Assembly: GCA_035938215.1 (NCBI GenBank)
Contig: DASZHC010000226.1
Location: forward strand, 1 to 34,379
Direction: 5' to 3'
Length of the DNA stretch: 34,379 nucleotides
DNA from: DASZHC01 sp035938215
GTDB lineage: Bacteria > Verrucomicrobiota > Verrucomicrobiia > Chthoniobacterales > JAFAMB01
Below the pieces are notes generated by a model. That model was not told where the DNA came from. It ran no database searches and worked only from the letters and a program-made list of their open reading frames with translations. Below are positions 24,040 through 30,676 of this stretch, piece by piece (position 1 is the stretch's first letter; every line of letters starts with the position of its first letter). The position numbers and the translations under genes are program-made.

Positions 24040-24146
24040 AATCCTGCTCCGAAGGGGCAAAAGGACTAAGCCCGGGCGTTTCAACCCCGGAGCGCTTTGG
24101 CCTGTGAGATTTTCGGCCTAGCTGATTTTGCTTTTCTAGGATTCTA
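24037..24146 (+). mobile_element. MITE-like element with TA flanks, copy 3 (composite)
   Basis: The ends match the family: TA-GAATCC at 24037-24044 and TTTTGCTTTTCTAGGATTC-TA ending 24146. The interior differs from copies 1 and 2: it contains a GC-rich fold, GCTCC...GGGG with CCCCGGAGC, around AAGCCCGGG. It separates parE from parC and supplies the parE TAG stop. It may be a MITE whose middle was replaced by another palindromic repeat. Confidence 0.65.
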
Positions 24147-24178
24147 TCGGGACCCGAAAAAACAGCCACTCTTTTTCC

Positions 24179-26095
24179 ATGGCTCAAACCACTGCTTTGC
24201 TCCATTTGCCTGAAGATCCTCTCAGAAACCTGATAGATGAAAACTTCATTCAGTACGCATCTTACGTCATCAGGGATCGAGCAATTCCCCAGTTAGAGGA
24301 CGGTTTGAAGCCGGTTCAAAGACGGATTTTGCATGCTCTCTACGAGAAAGACGATGGCCGCTTTAACAAAGTTGCCAATATTGTCGGACACGCGATGCAA
24401 TATCACCCGCACGGCGACGCATCGATCGAAGAAGCGTTAGTCAACCTGACCAACAAAAGCTACCTGATTGAAGGTCAGGGGAACTTTGGAAATATTTTCA
24501 CGGGAGATCCCGCCGCAGCGTCCCGGTATATCGAATGTCGTCTCACCGATCTAGCGCGCAACGAGATCTTCAATTCGAAGTTAACCACTTACATTCCAAG
24601 CTATGACGGCAGGAATCGTGAACCCCTCCTGCTGCCAAGCAAGCTTCCGTTGCTCTTAACGCTCGGCTCTGAGGGCATAGCAGTAGGCCTCTCAACTCGC
24701 ATACTGCCGCACAATTTCATAGAGCTACTAAAAGCGCAAATCTCCGTTCTGCAGGGTAAGAGATTTAAGCTCCTCCCGGATTTTCAACAGGGCGGCCTCA
24801 TGGATGGCAGCGAGTACGATGAGGGCAACGGGAAGATAAAGCTCCGCGCAAAGATTGAAAAGCACGATTCCAACAAGCTAGTCATTCGCGAAATACCTTC
24901 CTCAACAACAACTGAATCGGTCATAGCATCCATCGAAGAAGCGGCAAGAAAGCGCAAAATCAAGATCCGTTCGATCAACGATTTCACAGCAGCGAACGTT
25001 GAAATTCTGGTGACCCTGTCTCCGGGAGAAGACCAGGAAAAAGCAATTGCGGCTCTCTACCATTTCACCCAGTGCGAGGTAACGATCCATTCCAACATCG
25101 TCGTCATCAAAGGAGATCGACCGGTCCAGATGGACGTCGAAGAGGTCATCCGATTCAATACCGAACAATTACTCTCCCTCCTAACAAAGGAGCTCGAACT
25201 CCGTCAAACGGAGCTTCGCGATGAACTGCATTGGAAATCGCTTATCCAGATTTTTATAGCCCATCGCATTTACAAACGAATTGAAGAGTGTGAATCGTAT
25301 GAGGCAGTGCAGCAGGCTGTCCTTAAAGGACTTCATCCATTCAAGAATCAACTGGCCCGCGAAATCGCACTCCCTGATGTTGAAATGCTCTTAAGCCTGC
25401 CCATCAAGCGCATCTCCAGGTTCGACTTAAAAAAAAACGAGGAAGAGAGCCTTAAGATTCGGCGGGATCTGAAGGATGTCGAAAAACGTTTGAAAAACGT
25501 CCCTGCCTTCGCGATCGATTACCTCCAGCGACTCGTCGCTCAGTACGGCAAGCAATTTAAGCGGCGCACTCAGTCGGCCACTGCAGAAGAGATAGATGTT
25601 CGCGAACTGACCGCGAACGAGTTGGCCATCGTATTTGACAACGAACGGGGTTTTCTCGGACACGCTCTAAAGGGCGACGCTTCCTTCCGATGCTCGCCTC
25701 TTGATCGGCTGCTTCTGGTTTGGGATGATGGCCGGTATCAGGTCATGCCACCTCCGGAAAAGTTCTATGTCGACAAGAACCTCACCTACTATAATATCTT
25801 TGATCGTGACAAGATTTTTACGATTGTTTATAGCACCTCCGCTGGAACGTTCATCAAACGATTTACTTTTGGGGGAGCCATTATGAATCGCGACTACAAT
25901 TGCGCTCAGGAACACGTAAAAATCAAGTGCTTGACCGATCGCTCTGTGACTGAAATTCGTCTCAAATACAGGCATGTAAAAGGTGCCAGATTTGACGAGC
26001 AAGCCTTCGCGGCTGACGAATTTGTCGTGCGGGGCCCAAAGTCGCGAGGCAACCGGGTGACCAAACGAACAGTCACCAGCGCAACGGCGAAGTAG
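24179..26095 (+). CDS. parC: Topoisomerase IV subunit A (ParC/GyrA type)
   Basis: This is the DNA-cleaving subunit that pairs with ParE. The winged-helix core has YASYVIRDRAIPQLEDGLKPVQRRI, YHPHGDASIEEAL, GNFGNIFTGDPAAASRYIE with catalytic Tyr117 preceded by Arg116, and the tower and coiled-coil regions beyond. Length 638 aa is short relative to enterobacterial ParC, as in Bacteroidetes-type enzymes, and the C-terminal domain has repeats such as FDNERGFLG and WDDGRYQVMPP instead of a full beta-pinwheel. The position of the quinolone-relevant serine is alanine (Ala81). No Shine-Dalgarno is seen before ATG 24179. Confidence 0.93.
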   Translation: MAQTTALLHLPEDPLRNLIDENFIQYASYVIRDRAIPQLEDGLKPVQRRILHALYEKDDGRFNKVANIVGHAMQYHPHGDASIEEALVNLTNKSYLIEGQGNFGNIFTGDPAAASRYIECRLTDLARNEIFNSKLTTYIPSYDGRNREPLLLPSKLPLLLTLGSEGIAVGLSTRILPHNFIELLKAQISVLQGKRFKLLPDFQQGGLMDGSEYDEGNGKIKLRAKIEKHDSNKLVIREIPSSTTTESVIASIEEAARKRKIKIRSINDFTAANVEILVTLSPGEDQEKAIAALYHFTQCEVTIHSNIVVIKGDRPVQMDVEEVIRFNTEQLLSLLTKELELRQTELRDELHWKSLIQIFIAHRIYKRIEECESYEAVQQAVLKGLHPFKNQLAREIALPDVEMLLSLPIKRISRFDLKKNEEESLKIRRDLKDVEKRLKNVPAFAIDYLQRLVAQYGKQFKRRTQSATAEEIDVRELTANELAIVFDNERGFLGHALKGDASFRCSPLDRLLLVWDDGRYQVMPPPEKFYVDKNLTYYNIFDRDKIFTIVYSTSAGTFIKRFTFGGAIMNRDYNCAQEHVKIKCLTDRSVTEIRLKYRHVKGARFDEQAFAADEFVVRGPKSRGNRVTKRTVTSATAK

Positions 26096-26146
26096 TCTTA
26101 TCCGGATATCATTTGCATCACTTCGTTTCTCTTTACACCCTATCTT

Positions 26147-26587
26147 ATGCGCTTGCTGTTAATTCTTCTGATGATTTCCGCAGGTTTTTGCATCGCAATT
26201 CAGGGTCCAATCAACATCAGATTGCGGCTTGCAGTAGAGTCGCCTCTCTTGAGTTCTGCGATTTCATTTTTGTCAGGCGGTTTAATCCTCACCTGTCTGA
26301 CGGCCGCATTCGGCAGCGGAACAGGCTTCAAAGGGATGCAGACTGCTCCCGCCTGGGCTTTCCTCGGCGGTCTTCTCGGCATAGGCTATGTTCTGGGCAA
26401 TATTCTCTCTATCCCCCGCCTGGGTGCGGTGACGGTGATCTGTTCCGCGATATTAGGTCAAATGATAGGCTCCTGTTTGGTTGATACTTTTGGATGGTTC
26501 GGAGTCGCCAAATTGCCGCTTAGTTTCATGCGTCTGGTGGGCATCGTCCTCTTGATTGTCGGTGTCATCCTCGTACAAAAAAAGTAG
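26147..26587 (+). CDS. YdcZ/DUF606-type DMT-superfamily membrane protein
   Basis: The 146 residues form about five membrane helices with the family pattern: an N-terminal GPINIRL motif after helix 1, SFLSGGLIL, GGLLGIGYVLGNILSIPRLG, and a C-terminal GIVLLIVGVILVQKK. DUF606 proteins are single-domain members of the drug/metabolite transporter superfamily; the substrate is unknown. It follows parC by 51 bases and is probably part of the same transcript. GTAG-type palindromic repeats lie downstream, between it and the convergent uppP. Confidence 0.85.
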   Translation: MRLLLILLMISAGFCIAIQGPINIRLRLAVESPLLSSAISFLSGGLILTCLTAAFGSGTGFKGMQTAPAWAFLGGLLGIGYVLGNILSIPRLGAVTVICSAILGQMIGSCLVDTFGWFGVAKLPLSFMRLVGIVLLIVGVILVQKK

Positions 26588-26609
26588 ATGCTTGATCGAC
26601 GGACATCTC

Positions 26610-26707
26610 GGAGATCTACCTGGGGTATACCCGCACGGTAGGGGCAGATCTCCATTTGCCTGAGAGTCAGCCTCGTAGCAGCGGCCGGCTCGGAGATCCG
26701 GCCCTAC
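26610..26707. repeat. GTAG-type REP pair between ydcZ-like gene and uppP
   Basis: One unit begins GTAG at 26638 and runs GTAGGGGCAGATCTCC with TGCC closing a short stem. A second, inverted unit ends CTAC at 26704-26707, with perfect stem GGCCGG (26683-26688) / CCGGCC (26698-26703). GGAGATCT (26610-26617) and AGATCTCC (26646-26653) also pair. A related single unit lies at 30475-30500. The location between convergent genes suits a bidirectional terminator. Confidence 0.6.
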
Positions 26708-26739
26708 CTGTCTGCCTCGTGAAAAACGAGCGCCTCTTT

Positions 26740-27597
26740 TTAAAACCCCAACTTGGAAAGCGCAAATACTGCGACGGCCGCTGCCAAACAGTAGTAACCA
26801 AAAAACTTCCATCGCCCCGATTCCAACCATCTGGACAGCAGCGAAAGTGCTAACAGGCCTGCACAAAAACTACAAACCATTCCTGACAATCCGGGCAGCA
26901 CCAGCTGCATAACATGAAATGGATGCGTAACCTCCGAGTGAGCCTTCACCAATCTAAGCAACTCTCTCACTATGACCGGAGGAGTTAACACAACGGCCAA
27001 TGCAAAACTGAATTCCTCCATGCGGCGTCTCCCAACACCCAGCAGCAAACCAGTCGAGATCGTCGCGCCCGAGCGGGAAAATCCGCGAAATGGAAGGCAA
27101 AGCCCCTGAACAGCCCCTATCCAGCACGCCTTTTTCGAATCGACATCGCTGGCGCCCCGGCTCTGCTCTTCTCGTAGCCCGGAATAGATAATCAACACGC
27201 CCACTGCAAGCAGAGCCACGGCAATAAGCGGCAGTTGGGAAAACAGCGACTCGACTTCAGCCTTTTCCGCTCCTTTCAAGAATATCTTTTCGATTATCAA
27301 CTGCAGCGTTATTCCTATAACTCCGGTTATAATCGTGGCGATAATAACATTCAAGGCGACTACCTTAAAGGGCGCGACACTCGAAAAGTAATGTTCCTTC
27401 CACGCCTTCCAGAAATAGGCTATGACGGCAAACATCGTTCCGGTGTGAAGCATCACCAGCACAAAAGTCATTTCCGGACTGGACGGATCCAGTCCCATCA
27501 GCTTTTCAGCAATGATCACATGGGCCGAACTTGAGATCGGAAGAAGCTCAGCTGCACCTTGGACGAGGCCGAGAATCAATATTTGGATGAAGTTCAC
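26740..27597 (-). CDS. uppP: Undecaprenyl-diphosphatase (UppP/BacA)
   Basis: UppP dephosphorylates undecaprenyl diphosphate in the inner membrane to recycle the lipid carrier of peptidoglycan and other surface polymers; extra copies confer bacitracin resistance. The two signature regions are present with variations: VQGAAELLPISSSAH (usual form EGxTEFLPISSTGH, so the first Glu is Gln here) and FRGFSRSGATIS (usual PGTSRSGAT). Seven to eight membrane helices and 285 aa fit the family. The catalytic Glu18 and Ser and Arg of SRSG remain. It may serve the polyprenyl-dependent glycosyltransferases upstream, by inference only. Confidence 0.92.
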   Translation of the reverse strand: MNFIQILILGLVQGAAELLPISSSAHVIIAEKLMGLDPSSPEMTFVLVMLHTGTMFAVIAYFWKAWKEHYFSSVAPFKVVALNVIIATIITGVIGITLQLIIEKIFLKGAEKAEVESLFSQLPLIAVALLAVGVLIIYSGLREEQSRGASDVDSKKACWIGAVQGLCLPFRGFSRSGATISTGLLLGVGRRRMEEFSFALAVVLTPPVIVRELLRLVKAHSEVTHPFHVMQLVLPGLSGMVCSFCAGLLALSLLSRWLESGRWKFFGYYCLAAAVAVFALSKLGF

Positions 27598-28141
27598 GCT
27601 TTTTCTTCTCGATTCTTTCGGGCTTTCGGCTCATGCCGTCCGCGATCAATTCTATCTCTGCAGGTAACAATGTAATTGGTTCAATCCCAACGAATTGCTG
27701 CGTTCCATTTGCGTCCAGTTCTTGGTTGATAAACCGGAAGCTTGGACGGCTGGTGCATCGCCTCGCAAATGCGAGACGGTGCACTAGGTGACGACTCTTG
27801 AGTGAAGGCCTACTCGACCTTTTAGAAGAGGAAAAATATCTCTGAACATTTTGTTGGGCGAAGCTCACTGTTCGGATGTGGCTTGCAAATAATCAAGTAT
27901 AGAATTATGCAATACAGCGGATTGCTGCAACAGGCTGCATCCGCTGAGCTGGGCAGCAAAAATGACGCGTACCGCAAAACTTTGTAAGGTCATTAGCAGC
28001 CCAGATTATCGTGTCTGAGATCCAGAACCAACATTTTCTGTATGCGCATTCATCGTTTCCACTTTCGGTTTAAGCTTCGGATCAAATTGTCGCAATAATG
28101 GTGAGATAGGCGCACCGTTCCTCTCGTAGAGCAATCGCCAT
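27598..28141. other. Long divergent intergenic region with hairpins
   Basis: No supported gene lies in these 544 bp between divergent uppP and the L,D-transpeptidase gene. Near 27752-27785 there is a long imperfect palindrome with an inner CTCGC/GCGAG stem and outer GTGCA/TGCAC arms. Around 27915-28004 a nested fold is visible (separate entry). The remainder must hold two divergent promoters, but I could not fix them. Confidence 0.5.
27915..28004. other. Candidate structured RNA or regulatory fold
   Basis: CAGCGGAT (27915-27922) pairs perfectly with ATCCGCTG (27939-27946). Immediately after, CTGGGC (27949-27954) pairs with GCCCAG (27999-28004), and nested inside AATGAC (27961-27966) pairs with GTCATT (27989-27994). 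Adjacent stems of this kind suggest a structured leader or small RNA. The strand is not decided, and no known riboswitch class was recognised. Confidence 0.35.
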
Positions 28142-28918
28142 ATGACTTTCCTCGTTCTTCTATTGCTATTCGCTCAATTCGAGCCCGACTCGAGACTGAG
28201 CATTGCGCGGATTCAAGAGCAACAAAAGTTACGAGACAATTTGACTCAGGCGATCCTTTCCGGCGATATCGTTCTCGTCGAAAGCGTTCTTAAGCAAGAT
28301 TGTAATCCAAACTTCCAGATCAACCTTTCAGAGTCCGAATTGAACGCAGTCAAGGTCCTGAGCCCGCGAATGTTCCATTACTGCAGCAACGGCTCGGATT
28401 TCCGGCCGCTCCACATTGCGGCTGGACTTGGAGAAACTGCGATTTGCCGGCTGCTTATTGCCAACGGAGCTAAACTGTATGCTCAAAGTAAAGGGTATGA
28501 TTGGGTACCGGCCCAGTACGCTGCCAGATGCGGCTACCCGGATCTTGCACAGATGCTTTTGGGGCTCAATCCAGATGACGCTCGCTATCGAATCGAGATT
28601 TCTCTTTCCAACCAGAAGCTTACAGTTTTTGAAAGAGGACTTCCCTACTTAACGGCCGGAATTTCAACAGGGCGTCACGACAAGCCGACACCCCCCGGAA
28701 GGTACTTGGTCACCGACAAAATCAGGCTTCAACGTTCAACAATTTATAAGGTTCCAATGCCCTATTTCCTGCGGCTTTCATTTTCCGAAGTGGGGATTCA
28801 TTACGGAGTTAATCCCGGCCATCCCGCCAGCCACGGATGCATTCGTGTCGGCTCCGAACGGCAAGCTCAAAGAATATTCGATGTTTGCCCTATCGGTACA
28901 ATCGTCAAAATTCGTTAG
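28142..28918 (+). CDS. Ankyrin-repeat L,D-transpeptidase (YkuD domain)
   Basis: L,D-transpeptidases make 3-3 cross-links in peptidoglycan or attach proteins to it. The C-terminal ~110 residues are a YkuD domain with catalytic motif HPASHGCIRV: Cys233, His231 and upstream His220 in GIHYG, plus Arg235. The N-terminus has a hydrophobic segment (MTFLVLLLLFAQF), probably a signal sequence. Between them, residues ~30-148 contain two or three ankyrin-like repeats (FRPLHIAAGLGETAICRLL and WVPAQYAARCGYPDLAQMLL). Length is 258 aa. The ankyrin-YkuD fusion is not a common layout. The peptidoglycan-binding protein nearby supports an envelope role. Confidence 0.88.
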   Translation: MTFLVLLLLFAQFEPDSRLSIARIQEQQKLRDNLTQAILSGDIVLVESVLKQDCNPNFQINLSESELNAVKVLSPRMFHYCSNGSDFRPLHIAAGLGETAICRLLIANGAKLYAQSKGYDWVPAQYAARCGYPDLAQMLLGLNPDDARYRIEISLSNQKLTVFERGLPYLTAGISTGRHDKPTPPGRYLVTDKIRLQRSTIYKVPMPYFLRLSFSEVGIHYGVNPGHPASHGCIRVGSERQAQRIFDVCPIGTIVKIR

Positions 28919-29075
28919 CTAGGCCATCCGTTCGCGGCAACGATGATCGGCGGAGAGTTGGAGGGCGGTCCCTCGCAGCCGTTGCCGGCCGCAAATCAAC
29001 ACCATTTCACGGCGCCGACGGAGCGGACCCTTCCAGCGCTTGCGTCAACATTGATCGATAACGACCTGGAACGCC

Positions 29076-29152
29076 GTTCGCGGTTCACAGTTCGGAGTTC
29101 GGGGTTTGGAGGTCGGAGGGTTCTCTGTCTTCTGAATTCTGCCTTCTGTCAG
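29076..29152 (-). repeat. Heptanucleotide array 2, spanning the stop of the peptidoglycan-binding gene
   Basis: Eleven unbroken 7-base units, plus orientation: GTTCGCG, GTTCACA, GTTCGGA, GTTCGGG, GTTTGGA, GGTCGGA, GGGTTCT, CTGTCTT, CTGAATT, CTGCCTT, CTGTCAG. The last unit contains the TGA stop (29149-29151, minus strand) of the neighbouring gene. The two-block structure, GTTCG-type then TTCTG-type, is the same as in array 3. The rest of the 28919-29075 gap shows nothing recognised. Confidence 0.75.
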
Positions 29153-29508
29153 TCCACAAGCGGCTTAACGATTCCAAGGTTAACGAGGAGCCATCGGTCA
29201 ACAACCGGCCGAACAGGATGGCAATGCTTAAGCTGGAACCTGGAGATTGCGATGTCAGTTCTGTAGCCCAGGAAACCGTTCGCGGCTCCAGAGTAATAAC
29301 CTCGGCGTCGCAACGCGATTTGGACCAGTCTCAGGCGTCGCTCGTCAAGCTGCCGCTCGTCATCGTTACGGTATGCCGGCACTATGGAATACTCCGTAGA
29401 CTCACGTTTCTGGTGCGCGCTACCGACCGTTGTGCCAATGATCTGCGCCAGGGAAATCAGCACTACGACAGAGTTCCGCAGGACCCTTTTCAAAGAGAAC
29501 ATGCTCAT
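29149..29508 (-). CDS. Small exported peptidoglycan-binding-domain protein
   Basis: The 119-residue product has an N-terminal signal-like stretch (VLRNSVVVLISLAQIIGTTVGSAHQ, cleavage near SAHQ). It is followed by a single PG_binding_1-type unit: RLRLVQIALRRRGYYSGAANGFLGYRTDIAISRFQ, where the LR..GYY.G..[DN]G..G..T..AI..FQ pattern is the family hallmark. Such domains anchor proteins to peptidoglycan; here no catalytic domain is attached. AAGGA lies about 5 bases before ATG 29508, a good ribosome site. It lies convergent to the ankyrin-L,D-transpeptidase, so it may be functionally linked to it. Confidence 0.8.
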   Translation of the reverse strand: MSMFSLKRVLRNSVVVLISLAQIIGTTVGSAHQKRESTEYSIVPAYRNDDERQLDERRLRLVQIALRRRGYYSGAANGFLGYRTDIAISRFQLKHCHPVRPVVDRWLLVNLGIVKPLVD

Positions 29509-29589
29509 TCTTTCCTTTTACAGTTCGTTTACGCTCTCCGACGTTGGCTCCAGCACACGAATATTGCGAGAAAATTCACATCTTCTAAG

Positions 29590-29983
29590 GACGATGGAGC
29601 GGTTGAAAGCGAAGTCAGACATGCCACTCGCGCAACATCGGAAGCAGCTCTGCGCATTCTCGCTAATTTTGTCACCGTCCCAGGAACTGGCAGTAGTCCG
29701 CCGCGAATATGAAAGGCGCGCCGGCGGGGATCGACATTCCGAGCCAGAAAGCTTGAAATCAGGCCTGACTCGCATTGAGAGCCTCGCGCTTTCCGCCGAA
29801 CGAGATGCGTTGGTTCAGCTTCGGAAAAATGGCGAGATTGGCGATGCCGCGTTCCAGGTGATCGAGGAACACCTCGATTGGGCAGAAAGTTCACGTCGCT
29901 CGCTAGAGTTGATGCTCACGCATGGCGAGCGAAGCCGATCGCAACAAAATGCATGCTATTTCGGAGGAGGGACGCTAGGATAG
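29590..29983 (+). pseudogene. Frameshifted C-terminal remnant of a Na+/H+ antiporter-like protein
   Basis: Two overlapping frames together resemble the cytoplasmic tail of bacterial CPA1 Na+/H+ antiporters. The first frame gives VESEVRHATRATSEAALRIL up to about 29665. The second, one base shifted, continues VVRREYERR and then ALSAERDALVQLRKNGEIGDAAFQVIEEHLDWAE. The motifs 'RxEYExR' and 'ER.AL..LR..G.I.D.....EE.LD..E' are the tail hallmarks in that family. No membrane domain precedes it. The frameshift and missing body indicate a decayed fragment. The identification rests on remembered motifs, so it is moderate. Confidence 0.5.
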
Positions 29984-30002
29984 AGTCTGCCATAAACCTG
30001 GT

Positions 30003-30392
30003 ATGAACAAACACTGGCTCAGCCCGGATTCCTGGATACTCCGCAACTTTCCCGACGCCGAACCGGCGCAGATCGTGCGAAACGGCAGACGGCCCGATCT
30101 TGATATCGATGAGTATCGCCGGGCGATATGGCTTTGGCAGCGGCGTCCCTCAGAAATCAGTATTATGGTGCATCTGCTGATCTTTGGAATTGGCGCGTTG
30201 ATTCACATACCTCTGATTCTCGCCGATGACTTCGTGCTTTTTGCGGTTTACCATACCGTTTATGTCGCCGTTGTGGCCGTTTGCGTAGGAAGATTTCTCT
30301 GGCTCGAATCGCGGTATCGCCGGTGGAAACAGGATTATTTGCGAGCGCTCGCGAGACTCGAGAACGCTTGCGACCCGGATGAGCCTGGCTAA
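30003..30392 (+). CDS. Small membrane protein of unknown function
   Basis: The family is not recognised. The 129 residues contain two membrane helices (~55-75, ISIMVHLLIFGIGALIHIPLIL, and ~78-98) with a soluble N-terminal segment that includes PDLDIDEYRRAIWLW and a basic, Arg/Tyr-rich tail (LESRYRRWKQDYLRAL), which suggests a cytoplasmic C-terminus by the positive-inside rule. It starts 19 bases after the antiporter remnant. The TAA stop lies inside the second copy of the ~57 bp repeat. Confidence 0.6.
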   Translation: MNKHWLSPDSWILRNFPDAEPAQIVRNGRRPDLDIDEYRRAIWLWQRRPSEISIMVHLLIFGIGALIHIPLILADDFVLFAVYHTVYVAVVAVCVGRFLWLESRYRRWKQDYLRALARLENACDPDEPG

Positions 30393-30442
30393 CATTCACA
30401 ACTACCTACGGGTTTGCGGCCCGTGCGGGGAACTTGGAAGTC
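30385..30442 (+). repeat. Dispersed ~57 bp repeat, copy 2, overlapping a stop codon
   Basis: Runs from CTGGCTAA, which includes the TAA stop of the small membrane protein, to GGAACTTGGAAG. It is about three-quarters identical to 1799-1855, which also begins at a plus-strand stop codon. As there, a REPIN-like element follows, about 100 bp on. Confidence 0.65.
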
Positions 30443-30474
30443 CAATGTCGTCGATACGCCCGCTAAAGGCATTG

Positions 30475-30500
30475 GCAGGGACAGATCTCCAAGCTGCCCG
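30475..30500. repeat. GTAG-type REP unit (single, variant GCAG)
   Basis: GCAGGGACAGATCTCC followed by AAGCTGCCCG resembles the units at 26638-26660: G(T/C)AGGG, CAGATCTCC and a TGCC closing arm. It supports a second REP family distinct from the GGACGGC elements. Confidence 0.5.
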
Positions 30501-30540
30501 TGGAGACCGACCATTTTCAGAGGTGTTCGTTTATTAAATG

Positions 30541-30627
30541 GGAGTCGGACGGCCTCTGTGCCGTCCGACTTATCTTCTATTCGAGTAAGAAGGAGAAATA
30601 AGGGACGGCACGGAGGCCGTCCCTCCC
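30541..30627. repeat. REPIN-like paired inverted repeat, copy D
   Basis: The left unit is a perfect 10-bp palindrome, GTCGGACGGC / GCCGTCCGAC around CTCTGT (30544-30569). The right unit, about 30602-30627, is base-for-base the same as the right unit of copy A, including the CCTCCCTAAAAT flank. The spacer is ~32 bp. It lies between the small membrane protein gene and the convergent fbp gene. Confidence 0.85.
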
Positions 30628-30676
30628 TAAAATGAACATTTAAGAGCTTGCACCACCAGACCCTGGAGAAGATCAG

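Noticed and set aside
27548..27868. 106-codon minus-strand ORF upstream of uppP
   Set aside because: It overlaps uppP by 50 bases, runs through the palindrome at 27752-27785 and is low-complexity Arg/Ser at the start. It is more likely leader sequence.
29529..29894. 121-codon minus-strand ORF
   Set aside because: Lies antisense to the antiporter remnant, begins without a ribosome site and shows no domain pattern.
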